Of a DNA stretch of 64,000 nucleotides, positions 31,395-43,338 are shown in pieces (the first letter of the stretch is position 1; each line of letters opens with the position of its first letter). Both the position numbers and the translations under genes were made by a program. The stretch lies in contig JAJVDF010000221.1 of the NCBI GenBank assembly GCA_022410635.1, positions 1,019,351 to 1,083,350 of the forward strand. The letters run 5' to 3'. The DNA is from Tretioscincus oriximinensis. Taxonomy: Eukaryota > Chordata > Lepidosauria > Squamata > Gymnophthalmidae. Under the pieces are notes generated by a model. It worked only from the letters and a program-made list of their open reading frames with translations, had not been told where the DNA came from and did not search any database.

Positions 31395-32430
31395 TGTACT
31401 ATAAGATACACATTAAATATATATGTGAGATACTTATAATTAGAAAATAATTCATTTATAATGGCTAATGGACACATGGTCTAACTCACCCACTTATAGG
31501 AGCCCTACAAAAACTGTTGTGAAAGTTATGTNCAGACTACTAAAACAGGTGCAAGAGAGATATGGTGTGATTACCAATGTTTTAGCTATTTCCATTAACC
31601 AGACTCGTAAACCAAAAACATAGGAGGCTGAATGCGTGCGTTTTTGCATCAGTACAGCCATTTTCTTATGTATATATCACTACAGTTTCAAATGCAGAGA
31701 GAATCCGAATATGAGTGTTTCCAGGCAAAATCTGCAGTATTTATCACTTGACACAAATGATTCAGAGACCTGTTTGTTTCATAACTGAATGCACAGTTCT
31801 TTTTTCCATGCCTGAGGAACATGAAGAACTCAAAGTATCCAAGGCAAGAACATGGTTCTGGAAAATGTTAATTTAAGAACTTCTACATGTTTCTTCCAAT
31901 GGAGCAATTTAGGATACAGCTATGAGAAACTCATAAAATAATCTATCTATAAAATCTTTGAACAGAATNGGAACTCATGTCCAAATTAAGATATCAAAAG
32001 GCTCAGTTCTCTAGTTACTGCAGTAGATTACAATTAGCTCTTAATGAAGAAAGCAATTCAAACATTAATTAGATGTGGTAAATGTCATTATTAATGCATT
32101 TTTATTACAATGCAGCTGATTTAATTACTGAAATCTAAAAATCTCAATTAATCATATAAAGGGGACACGATCTTTTCTTTTCACAGAACATTCTATCATA
32201 AGGGGCAACCAAATTTCAAAATTTCATGCCAAGACTAAATTCACTTGCTTTCAGACATTTCCAGTATTGTATGTCATGAAATACAGGTTTGATGAATATA
32301 ATCGTTTGCTAAATATTGCTATCCTTCTCAAATTAAGTAATGCTTCATTATCTGGGCTTTGCTGGAGATTATATCTTGGAATAGAATATGACATCTCCAT
32401 GATGCTCTAAACCATGGCAGTCACACCTAC

Positions 32431-32509
32431 AGTCTTCTGCACACTGCATTAAAAGAAACCCTTATTTTGAGATATGATTTGGAATAAGGGTTCACTGCAG
32501 GAAGGGCTA
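32431..32509. mobile_element. MITE family A, short copy
   Basis: Inverted blocks AACCCTTATTTTGAGATATG and GATTTGGAATAAGGGTT are flanked by CTGCACACTGCA and CACTGCAGGAAGGGCT, as in family A. Confidence 0.5.
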
Positions 32510-32649
32510 GAGTGTGTTCAGATAGTCATTTTTATGGTCCACGTGGTGCACTTTGCCTAAATGTTTGCACAAACTTTCAGAAAAGTCACTCTTTGCATCA
32601 CAAAAGTAGCAGACGTGTGCCTTTTCCTTGGAAAGGGTTANTGAATTCT

Positions 32650-33082
32650 GCTGCTGCATCCACACACCACTTTTATTCCACCACTATAGTAGAATATTCC
32701 ACAATATTCCACAATAAAGCATTGTGTGGACTGATTTATTCCGAATAGCCATGCTTTATTGTGAAAGATTGTGAAAATAGGAGCCAGTTTGGTGTAGTGG
32801 TTAGGGTGTTGGATTTGCATCTGATAGGCTCCCGGTTCAATTCCCCACTCCTCCATGAATACCAGCTGGGTGACCTTGGGCCAGTCACATTTCTTTGAAC
32901 TCTCTCAGCCCCACCTACTTCACAGGGTGTCTGTTGTGGAGAAAGCAACAAAAGCTATGTGCCCACCCCCCCTATGGTTGGCCGCCCTGAGACCTTTGGG
33001 TATATGGCAGGATATAAGTACAAATAAATAAATAATAAATAAATATAGTGGAATAAATAAGTGATGTCTGGATGCAGCCCGA
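32650..33082. mobile_element. Short inverted-repeat DNA element split by the SINE
   Basis: The left end has CTGCATCCACACACCACTTT and TATTCCACCACTATAG. The right end, read on the other strand, is CTGCATCCAGACATCACTTA, then TTTATTCCACTATA. The two ends are an imperfect inverted repeat of about 38 bp around the SINE, so the SINE entered an older non-autonomous DNA transposon. The class is not determined. Confidence 0.6.
32782..33045 (+). mobile_element. tRNA-derived SINE, Sauria-SINE type, near full length
   Basis: It begins GAGCCAGTTTGGTGTAGTGG, with a tRNA-like A box (TGGTGTAGTGGTTAGG) and B box (GGTTCAATTCC), followed by the body CAGCTGGGTGACCTTGGGCC, CTCTCAGCCCCACC and CAGGGTGTCTGTTGTGG. 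The tail is GCCCTGAGACCTTTGGGTAT, then an AAATAAATAA run. This layout is the Sauria SINE of squamates, which borrows the 3' tail of a partner LINE. It sits inside a DNA element (see 32650-33082). A short AAAATAG/AAATATAG similarity on the two sides may be the target duplication. Confidence 0.88.
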
Positions 33083-33970
33083 GTGAGTTTCTTGGACATT
33101 TTTACAGGTTAGGCAGGAGTACCCCAGGAGAAAATCTGCCATATTCTTTTGTGACAGAGTATATACTTGGGCTGTCAGCTTAAATAGCTGTAGCTAATGA
33201 CTAAATCTTGAAGACAAATTAACATAAATCTTGAAGACAAATTAACCAATGAGAAGCTAGCACTGATTGTCAGGGAAGTCCTTAAAAGCTTAGGGGCAAA
33301 AGTAAACATCCATATGAATGAAAAAAAATCATTCTTCCTTGTACAATGCAGCAGTACCTGAACATTATGCAGTAGAAAGGGCAAGGCTGAACATAGTCTT
33401 ACTTTTCATCTAGTAGATAATAATGTAATGGAAAGAATCCCATTCCATCTGGTTACAGAGGCCTCTACACTCTATTACTGCCAATATAACAGTCATACCA
33501 ATAATAATAGGAACATTGTTGACAAGGTTGCCTAGGCATCTGTGATGTTGCCCCCCAAACAAGTATGGAAAAGGTTTTACAAACAGTTTCATAATTGTAC
33601 ACTAAGGTGAAAAGCTAAAAAGGAGGACATACAGTATTTGCAAAGTAAGAAAATGCACACGGAAGATAAACACAGAGAGAACGTTAGCATCAGACTAGCA
33701 TTGGGCTCTTATAGATGAAAAAGACCATCTGTCTTTCCTGAGCATATAAAAAACTTCTGGAGTCATTTTTATGTCATTTCTTTATAATGAAATAAAAGCA
33801 CAGATATAAACATAGTCTGTTTGAATTGCATTTTGTACTTCCCATTGCTCCATGGCTTCTCAATAGCTTCTCAATAAAATAACTGTTGAGGACAAATTCC
33901 TTAGCCAAGAGCAGCGATTTAGTGCCAGAAGAAAGTAAACTAATCCAAGGCAGGAAAGAGGTCAAGCTCT

Positions 33971-34106
33971 GGCCTTTTCTGCATTGGGTTTTGATTGTGT
34001 TATGGAACTTGCCATTCACAGACTATGGAAAGCCCTGGGTATGTGGATCGCAGGTCTGTATTCCAGTATATTATCTGGAATAAACCTCAGTGCAAAAAGA
34101 ACCCAA
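33971..34106. mobile_element. MITE family A copy
   Basis: The left end GGCCTTTTCTGCATTGGG pairs with CCTCAGTGCAAAAAGAACCC at the right. The inner sequence TCCAGTATATTATCTGGAAT is itself inverted. Confidence 0.6.
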
Positions 34107-34285
34107 CAAGGCCTTTCTCTTTATTTCTCTTTGTTTATGCAGTGGAATGTTTCTTATAGTTAATTACCATCTATCTATAAATAACTCCAGGCACTGCACA
34201 ATCAACTATTCCAAATATGGCCATAAAAACTTGCCAGTATTTGGAATTGACATTTAGTAAATCTCTACCTTTAGATAAGCTGCTA

Positions 34286-34330
34286 TAACAACAACAATAT
34301 CAACAACAACAACAACAATAATAATGTTGA
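34286..34330 (+). repeat. AAC/AAT microsatellite with mirrored flank
   Basis: AACAACAACAATATCAACAA continues as CAACAACAACAACAATAATA, then TGTTGATGATGTTGTT, which can pair back on the CAA tract. Confidence 0.85.
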
Positions 34331-34598
34331 TGATGTTGTTCCCAGAATCTGTTCTGTTGCTCAGACAGCATTGTAGTGATCCCACATTTCACAATGCATC
34401 CCAATGGATCCCAGTGATTAACACAGTCAAGTCCTAATGACCAGTTTCTGAAATTCCAATTGAATTTTAAGCCAATGGATTTGTATTTTAATATTTTTAC
34501 AGTTCCAAAAGGTCAAAAGTTTACTACTGATTAACAAAAAAAGAATGGATGTTATCTCAATAACATATGTACCATAATTAAATTAACTTTGTACTTAC

Positions 34599-34724
34599 TG
34601 TGCCCCACCACAAAGCATCAGCATATGTAGAAAATTGTTCGTTTTCATCTTTTTCAACCAGATAGACCAAGAAAGATGAAAATATCAGGACCAAAAATCC
34701 TATGTACCAGGCTGTGATTAATTC
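34599..34724 (-). CDS. KCNQ5: KCNQ5 exon, 126 bp: S4-S5 linker end, S5 and outer pore
   Basis: This is a 42-codon, phase 0 exon of Kv7.5. It encodes [20 protein letters not shown], then [20 protein letters not shown] and GT, covering S5 and the turret leading to the pore helix. The tryptophan in TAWYIG corresponds, by family knowledge, to the S5 residue required for retigabine-type openers in KCNQ2-5 and absent in KCNQ1, which rules out KCNQ1. The acceptor is TTTTATTCCAAAG above 34724 and the donor is ACA/GTAAGTAC below 34599. The turret has DENEQ where I recall mammalian KCNQ5 having DANKE-like residues, an acidic variation in a loop that tolerates change. All else is close to identical to the family. 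Confidence 0.97.
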
Positions 34725-35448
34725 CTTTGGAATAAAAGATAAACAAACAAACAAATAAAGTTTGGCAACTTACAGTATCTGATCCAGTTTATTAATATAA
34801 TTATTCCAAAATTGATAGTTGATATTTAAATAGCTGAAAATTACTCAAGATATTTACTTCCAAAATGTTTAATAGATTGACTATTGTTTAGCATAGTGTT
34901 GCAAAATGAATATCACATTTAATTCAAAAGAGTTTATCTGCAATCTTCAGTTTCTTCAACTTGAAGAAAGATAGGAAGTAAATATTTGCTGTGAAATCAC
35001 TTCCCCCACTTAAAAGTGCACAAATGATATTTTGGCAGATAGTGCACCACCACCCAGTTGTCTCCCTAACAATGTTCTAAAGGAAAACTGGGCACTGGAG
35101 GTAAGAGTAAGGCTTACATGAGATTCCTTCTTAGCTGATGTCCACCTGGGCTGTTAACAATGTGCAAATTAATTGGACACACCTGCAATACATTTGATTT
35201 ACCTTGAGTATATTATATTCACCAGGGATTTTTTTATTTTTGAATGCTAGGAAAAAATAATCCTTTCACATAATTTATCTGGTAACCCTGACCTCTGGAT
35301 ACAGCTACAAAATGTCACAGTTTATCTTCACTTTAAAATGTATGTTTCAGAGGAAAAATGCCTTGATTAGACATATAAAAATTCTGCATTTGCCAGAGCC
35401 TTGTTGCTGCTGAGCAGGTGCACAGAAGGTAGTCTTGGCTCCAAGGGA

Positions 35449-35603
35449 TGAGAGAGGAAATAGCTTTAGCTGGATTAGCTTCAAGTCCAGCCTCCTTTCT
35501 CCATATGCAACAGTGGAAAGTGGGGCAACCCCATTTCCTTTAAGCTTATGGAGAGAGGAGGCAGGACATGAAGCTAATCCAGCTAAAGCTATTTCCTCTC
35601 CGG
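35449..35603. repeat. Fold-back hairpin with a perfect 32-bp outer arm
   Basis: GAGAGGAAATAGCTTTAGCT and GGATTAGCTTCA at the left are matched exactly by TGAAGCTAATCCAGCTAAAG and CTATTTCCTCTC at the right. Pairing continues less perfectly inward (CAGCCTCCTTTCTCCATATG against CTTATGGAGAGAGGAGGCAG). The loop is about 35 bp. No coding frame is evident. Confidence 0.85.
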
Positions 35604-36983
35604 CCAGCAACTTAGATGAAACATAAATTTATTTACTAGATCAATTAATCTTGACAGCTCATTCTACCCTCGTCTGGGGCTCGAAAAGTGGACAGTACAA
35701 AATTGGGTCAAATACGTAATTGAGGCAATGAAATTTGAGCTGTTTTTGGAATGGAAGTAGACAGAATTTAGTTAAACTGAAGTGGCAACATTTCATAAAT
35801 TATATGATGGGAAGGGGATATTGATATTGATGAATATCTGCAAAAAAAGTATTTCCTATGCTTGATCAATGGATTTAGTGATATGTAACTTTGTTGGTTC
35901 CGGAAAAGGAGAAGGAATGCTTTGCTTGTATACCTGAATGTTTTTATATCTCCTTTGTTTTTTGTTTTGCTTTATTTTGTTATTTCATATGTATGTATAA
36001 TATGAATACAAGCCATTTCTTTTCTTGAAAAGTCAATTTCCTTTTCTTTATGCAGCATTTCTGGATCTGATGGGGTTGGGGAGGAGCATCTTCCTTTTGC
36101 AGATGTATTCTTGCCTTCCTTCTTCACACAAGAACTTTCTACTGCAAGTTGTTTCCTTTAATACTTGTTAGTCTGTTCTTCAACACACCAAAATTGCAGT
36201 GATCAAAGCAAAGGAAAGCCAAAATTGAAGCAAAAGAGGGCCATAATTTTGTAGAAAAAGTTAAAAAACGTTTAAGAGCTTTGTGTACTCATTCTCACCC
36301 TTCTCCTATATTCACACCTTCCCCCTCTCCTCTAAGGAGTGGAGTTTGCCATCAGGCAGCATAAGCCCGAAGCATCTTTTGTCATGTAAAACATTGCTGC
36401 TGTTGCAGAGATGGGTTCACAAAAAGGTTTTTAAAAAACCCTTTTAAAACATAAAGCTGTACAATAATTTTGTTGTAACGTTTGTGACCTGGGGAATTGA
36501 CTTTTTTTTAAAAAATAGCTGAGCAATTTCCCCAGCTTAAAGATTTTACAGTATTTGTAAGAAGTCCACTTTTCTTGTTAAAGTACAATAATAAAGCTTG
36601 CCTTTTCCGTTCTTCCCCGCTTTATGAGCATTTCATACAATGAGTAACATTCTGGTCCCAATTAGCTGGTGAAGGCAGTGTTTACCTGTACTAAAGTGTG
36701 GTTGGTTGACTGCATGATGGCAAATCTTGTTCTCCTAGTTCTATCCATGGGATCCTATGCTCTGCTTAACCACTTTTCTTATATTCAGTGTTCTTTGACC
36801 ATTCTTTGTTATGTGAGCAACTGAAGAGAATTTTGTTATTATTGCTAAGATAGTGAAATGTATTTTCCCCTCAGATGGGAAGATCTATGGTTGAAAATAC
36901 TGCATTTGCGTAAGCCAGACCTAAACTCAGAAAAAATAATTGTAAGAGCTATTTTTTTAAAAAAATGAATATGTACAAGAGTA

Positions 36984-37608
36984 GGGTTGCCATACGTCCC
37001 GGGAAGGCGGGACAATCCTGGTTTGGGGGACTAAAATATAGTCCCCTCTGGGTTTTAAGATAAAATCCCGGATTTTTACATTCCCCGATGCTGCATCAGG
37101 GAATATAAAAATGCAGGATTTTAAAGGAAAAGGAGCCATCAGAGCTGACGGCTGCAGCCCGAGCAACGCTTTCCAGGGTCCTGGAAGGAACCTCGGAGCG
37201 TGCCATAGCTGTTCCAATGCTGGAGGTGGGGTTTTGTGCCTGCTGTCAGGCAAAGTGCGGGAACTTGCCTCCAGTAGAGCAAAAACACCTTGTTTGGGTT
37301 TGTGACAGGAGGACAGCTCTGTTCTCCTGTCACAAACCCAAGCATTTTTCCTCCGCTGGAGGCGAGTTGATGCGCTTTGCCTGACAGCAGGNGCGAAACC
37401 CCACCTCCAGCATTGGAGCAGCTATGCACACACACGCGTGCATACATGGACGCTTGTGCTGAGACAGGCAGAAGAGAGGTTCTGCCTGTCTCACTACAAG
37501 CGTCCCTGTGTGTGCGCGCATGTGCACACGTATGTGTGTGTGCACGCGCGTGCACGCACCCCCACTCCACATCCGTTTCTGTTTTGGGCTGCCAAAATTT
37601 GGCAACCC
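36984..37608. mobile_element. DNA element with TA target site and nested hairpins
   Basis: The ends are GGGTTGCCA and TGGCAACCC, flanked by TA on both sides, as in TA-targeting transposons. Inside, 37203-37309 and 37325-37426 form one inverted repeat with about 105-bp arms and a very short loop. About 37448-37473 and 37480-37505 form a second, nearly perfect hairpin. Alternating purine-pyrimidine CG/TG tracts lie at 37428-37445 and 37505-37556. There is no coding sequence. Confidence 0.75.
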
Positions 37609-37610
37609 TA

Positions 37611-37904
<294 letters not shown>

Positions 37905-40535
37905 TTATGATATATTATCATAATATGCTTTGTAAAGGGCCTGGTTTTGTATTTAAATAATATATTTCTCCAACTGTTTCAGTTCTGAGATCGAAGTCCA
38001 AGAACCTGTTCACTTTTAAATCTTGTTCAAAAGTTTAATGATTAGGTTTCAACCCAGTTTAGATTTAATCCTGGTTAAAACTAAACTATCCTAATCCAGA
38101 TAAAAAAGATTAAAGCCTAATTTGCATTCATCAGATTTGATCCACTTCAATACTATGGATTATTCNGTTTTAGGCCTTTTTTGCCTAGGCTCTGTGATCC
38201 GTTTTAACCCTTAAAACAGCTTACTACAGCCAAGACAAATCAAATTTATCTAGGCCTAAGCTCATTCTACAGAACTGGAGAATGTTTAAAAATAAATATG
38301 TCACCAGGATTCACATTAAAGTATCATATCACGGTTGAGACAGGACATAATTCTACCCTTGAAGAGATGGGAAATACATCTTGGTGGATAACTGCACTGG
38401 ACATGAAATCATACTTTTAAACTGTTTTTAGACATTTTAAATGTTATGTGAAAGGAAGAATATCGTCAGAGAAAAACTATTGACATATTATTCATTAAAG
38501 GTTAGTTTCATAGGTCAAACTTTCAAGATCAATATTGGAGTTTAAAAAAACCTGAAAAAATAATAATTTTCATGCTCCAACTGTTTTCATTAGCCTTGTG
38601 ACATCAAAGCTCACATCTTAATATAATACATGGAATGGAGCACACTGTTAGCACTAAAAAGGATGGAAAACACATTCTACTGTACTTGCTATCTTTGTGC
38701 ATAACTGAATAATATATAGTATCAGAATTGATAATATTTTCAAGTAATTACAATCTGCTTAAAAGGAAGAAGATCATCTGGAAAGGTGAGAACATTTTTT
38801 GACATTAAGGTAATAAACGTGGAAAAGCATAGTTTCACAGATTAGAATTTTGAATGAAATTATAAAGTTTAAATATCCTACAATATCATTAAAAACTAAA
38901 CAATATAAAATACTGTATTCCTTCACTCGTTTCTATCAAAGGAAATGCTGTTTTACTCAGTTGTTGCATGAGCAAATTGTCTTTTTGACTCAAGGTTAAG
39001 AGCCTTCCCTTTCTGTAATCTTTTCACAGTGGTTTAGACACCTTGTACATGGGAGATGTGCACATCCAAAGGAGCTGTCAAAGTGAGTGGCAAAAGCATA
39101 GTTGAAGTTCTGCTGTTGCATTGCAGCTCAGAAAAGTCAAAGGCAAGGCTTCAGAGGGAATGCTGCTCCTACCCTTGCTATCCTGCTGAGTTCAATGCTC
39201 ACATTACTCCTGAATGAGCTACAGATAAGCATGGTCGAATTCAAGGATTTGCTACACTTTCCATTCATTGAGCTATGTAGTAACTATTTTTGATTTACAA
39301 TATTTTAATAGAGGGAATATGGAGACAAAATCCCATAAAATTTTTAACATCTTTGCATGCATATTTATTATGGCATAGAATTAAGACGTGACGTATCATT
39401 ATAACCATTTGTTTTCTTGAAGGAACTGGGAGTTCTAACTCTATTATAAAACAAGGATTTGTTATTTGGTCTTATTTTATTGTTGTTTTGATTCATTCCT
39501 GTAGGAATGTTGTTATTCATTTATTTTTTATAGAAAATTTACATAAATAGAATAAAACTTCTTAATCCCTTTCCTGGATGTTCCTTCTGCTACACAGAAG
39601 AACAAGATGATCAAAAAGCAATTCAGATAAACTCTCTGCATTCATTTATGCAAACACAATTGTTACACCCACATGTTCCTTGAAAGAGTATTTGGGATGA
39701 GAGGCAAGGGAATCAGACCAAACTATTCCAGGGAGTGGGCAGAATACTGTTGAAAGCAGCCATGATATTTCTGGCCAGGACCCACTTTGGAGCATGGCAA
39801 ATATGGCAATCACAAATCACATTTGCTGAGTAACTTCCTTTCTTGTTGTGTAGCCACACAATGGAAGGGGAAGTGATTCAAAAAATATTGCTGAAAAAGT
39901 TTTGGTTTAAGGTGCAAGTCAAGATTTGGGGTAGCTTTAAGACTGGAACCATTTGCTAATCCTATCCCTGTACAACCTTATGCACCAATATCAATGCTCC
40001 CAATATATCAAAAATACTGCTCAAACTAATATACTCCTGTAAATATTCATTTACACCTCATTTTTCTCACTTCAAAAAACTGTATTTGTTTACTGGAAGC
40101 AAATGTAATTGGCAGGATATCTTCAGGAAATTCCCAATGTAAATGGCATGGTCTTATGTTTGCAGTCTCTTTAGTCAAAAAGTCTCTGAATTCTCAAGCA
40201 CTTTCTGGATGGAAATTCAGATAATTATCATAATGGAAAACCATAATTTCTNATCAGTTTTTGCAATTTTGCTTCGAAATGCAAGGGTTTTTTTGTTTTC
40301 ATTTTTAAAGGTAAGGGAATGAAATGATTTTGATGTCACTACTGTCCTGAATAATATTTTTTTTATTTGGACGTGAAAACTGGTTTGTACTAGTGTTGTC
40401 TCAATGTAAGAACGTAGAAGATTTTATCTGAATTATCTGTTGTATAATGTGAAATAAATCAATCTTATTATGCTGTTTTTCTACATTTTTTACTTTGGGG
40501 GCTAAAATGAAAAAGGCATAACTGATTTATAAGCT

Positions 40536-40688
40536 TTGATCACACGTTGACTTTTAAACTTTCTTCAGTGTTGAAGAATGACCTTAATTTGGTCCTCCCT
40601 CCTCCCCTGGACTAAACAAGATAAGAGCAGATTAAGATCATTCTTCAGGAATGAAGAACATATAAAAGTAAATGTGTGACCAGGGCCA
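40536..40688. mobile_element. MITE family B copy
   Basis: GATCACACGTTGACTTTTAA at the left mirrors AAAGTAAATGTGTGACCAGG at the right. Inner blocks CTTCAGTGTTGAAGAATGAC and GATCATTCTTCAGGAATGAA oppose one another. Confidence 0.65.
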
Positions 40689-40984
40689 TAATTGCATTTA
40701 CTCAGTGAATACAGTCTTTTCAAATGGCTCAATATCTTCTTCCATACTAATTATCAATAAAAGTTGAAACCAGGACAGTTCATCTTCTGGTGGACATGCA
40801 CACATATAAACTAATCAATCTCTCGATAAACTAAAATACACAATCTAGGGTATCTTTAAAGAAAAAACCCCAACCAAGAGATCCATAAAATATTTCTAAA
40901 CATCCTGAGGAATTACTATCNTTTTGCCCAATGGTGGCAGAATATTCCAGAATGCTCATATTCTTTTGTACTTGAAGAGGTAAT

Positions 40985-41095
40985 CCCTTTCTCCTAAATG
41001 GAATGCCATACAAGAACTTGCAATCCGTGGGCCACTGTGTGAGACACAGTGCTGGGCCAGATGGGCTTCCCTTATGTTCTTATATTTGGCTCTTA
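40985..41095 (+). mobile_element. LINE 3'-end fragment
   Basis: It carries CAATCCGTGGGCCACTGTGT, GACACAGTGCTGGGCCAGAT and CCTTATGTTCTTATAT. This is a terminal phrase common to CR1/L2-type LINE ends in squamates. The assignment is from memory of the motif. Confidence 0.55.
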
Positions 41096-41260
41096 TTTTT
41101 GGCAAATAAAATAGTGACATGCATGTTTTCACTACACACATTAATTACCTGTTATTTAGGTAGAACGATTTACATGCAGATAGTACTCTTATTAATGAAT
41201 CCAATATATCCATTTTATTGAAAAGGAAAAAAATAACATAGAATATTAAATGAATAGTCA

Positions 41261-41345
41261 ATGGCATTTTCTGCACAGGATCTTATTCCAGATTAATTTA
41301 AAGAATAGGGATTAGCCTTTCTATGCTAACGCACACTATGAATGC
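41261..41345. mobile_element. MITE family A, partial copy
   Basis: GGCATTTTCTGCACAGGATC is followed by TTATTCCAGATTAATTTAAA. Only the left half is recognised. Confidence 0.45.
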
Positions 41346-42111
41346 AGCTACACAATGGTCACTTACCTAATTCCTAGTGCTAGGTTCCTTTTGAGGCCAC
41401 ATGGCCAATTGGAGAATTCACTAGGCTTTGCTATGCAGTCGGAAAAGAGCTACGAAAGGACGGCAATGGGCAAGCAGTCTCCATTAGAGTGCCTGCAGCC
41501 CTTTGTTGAGTGCCCGCCCTTGCAAGAGAAGATGAGAGGTGTGGAACACACCAGTCAATAGGGTTGCAGGAATGCAGCTGTCTGGGCATACACAGATCAG
41601 TTCCTCCTCCATCTTCTCGTTGACGTGCGCCAGCTCCCTGTGCTCCAGAGCAAAGATATGTCCCTCTTTTTTTAGCGAAATCCACAGCTGCTATCCAGCC
41701 ACAGATTTCTTACCCTTTTCTTACTTTGTGTGCCACAGCCTATGACAGGCTAAGAATAAAAGCCCAGTGCTGAGAGGGCCAATGTAAAATGAACATATAC
41801 AGGATGGAAAAAAGAAAATGGCATGTCATTTAAAATAAGAAATTGTAGGAACTAAGCACAAAGGAGAAAAATAACAAAGTAGAAAGTGAAGTAATGGAAA
41901 TAGAAAAAATAAATAAATAAAAAAGAAGAGACAGACAAAAAGGATAGAAGGAAAACCAAAGAAACTGAAACCTTTGGTTCTTTTTTCATTAGAGGTTTTT
42001 TTNAAAAATTGGAATCCTTTGCCCTGGAAGAAAATGTGTAATTTGGATATATTCTTGGATTCTTGGCAGGTCAAGATAGTGGCCATGACATCTATTTCCA
42101 GCTATGGCTGG

Positions 42112-42350
42112 ATCAGCGCCGGCGTGCTTTAGGGTAATTCGGCTCACTTTCCGCATGGGAGTTGCNATGTTAGGGGTCTCCGCCCTCTGCTCCATTAACA
42201 TGGCTCTACCAGTGCTGCCCACTGTCCCAGTAGCCACCGGCAGTGCTATGTTAGTGGAGCAGAGGGCGGAGTCCCCTAACATGGCGAGTCCCATGCAGAA
42301 AGGGAACTGAATAACTTTAAAGTGTGTCGTCAGTGGTCGGTGCTGGGCTG
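42112..42350. repeat. Fold-back element related to that at 23.2 kb
   Basis: The left arm has CATGGGAGTTGCNATGTTAG and TCTCCGCCCTCTGCTCCATT. The right arm mirrors it with GGAGCAGAGGGCGGAGTCCC and TAACATGGCGAGTCCCATGC. The loop (about 42211-42236) carries CCCACTGTCCCAGTAGCCAC, the reverse complement of loop sequence at 23400. It is the same family with the loop inverted. Confidence 0.82.
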
Positions 42351-42724
42351 GATTACAAGTTAGTTTTTCTAATGTAATTAATAAATAACAAAATGTTTCC
42401 CATTAAAGAAATTGAACATCTTTCTCCATTAAAGAATGTTCATAGGCTCACTATAAACTAGGATCAGTTACCAATAATTTGCTTAGTAATTTGGGGAATT
42501 CTTCTTCAGAATTGTCTTGTAGCTGCTTAAAGAGAACAATCCAATGATTAACATTCTGTTGTTATGGGTATATTCTTATTTAGTGCGTTGTTACAGGAAG
42601 CTACTTTTTCTCTCTTTTTATTTACCCTTTGTACATTCCTTTACAAGAAGTTTAAAGTGAAATCTTTAGAGTAAATAGCAGAATTCTGAAATAGGGAATC
42701 TACATTGCCAGAGCAGACTAAGAA

Positions 42725-42792
42725 AGGCCCAGTTGTTAGGACCCTATTCTGAGCTACAATCTAGAATAAGGCCAAGTGCTAAAGGGCCTGAG
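42725..42792. mobile_element. MITE family A, internally deleted copy
   Basis: GGCCCAGTTGTTAGGACCCT with ATTCTGAGCTACAATCTAGA and ATAAGGCCAAGTGCTAAAGG form a compact inverted element of about 65 bp. Confidence 0.5.
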
Positions 42793-42947
42793 ACTAAGAA
42801 AATGGTACAGAAAGGGAATATATATATAATTAACTAATCCATATTTACAAGAAAATGCATCTATGAAGAATCCTGTCTCTGCAGAAACAGGGAGTCATGA
42901 CTTTCAGAGTTGCTCTTAGAAGGGAAGATGCAAACAATGGAGTCTTA

Positions 42948-43338
42948 GGCTGCGTGCACGCCACGACATAAAAACCAGTTTAAAGTATTCTGGAATATAG
43001 CAATCGCATGTCTGTGCACACAAAACATCTATATTCCATGGCCAATGCCTCACATCATTCCTCGATCTCATCGCACGCAGCCCCAGGCTCGCAATAGCCT
43101 AAGGAAACAACTGCTACATTCTTGGTTNTTTCATTCTCCTGCGTAAAATTTGTGCACATGCCTGTATGCTTCTCTGCATGTGAGAGGATGGGGGCTCTCC
43201 AGAACAATACCTGAATATCGCAGCAATGGTTTATTCCAGAAAAAAATGGAGTTTATTGTGGGACAACTGCTCAAACACGCTTAACCCATGTGCTCGTCTC
43301 GCTTCAATCGAGGTAGAAATATGCTGTGTGCTAGCAAC
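42948..43338 (+). mobile_element. DNA element with GGCTGCGTGCAC-type ends, copy 1
   Basis: The left end is GGCTGCGTGCACGCC and the right end CTGTGTGCTAGCAACC, partly inverted. The right 200 bp (GAGAGGATGGGGGCTCTCCA, CAGCAATGGTTTATTCCAGA and CAATCGAGGTAGAAATATGC) matches the right part of 49976-50459 in the same orientation. Confidence 0.68.
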
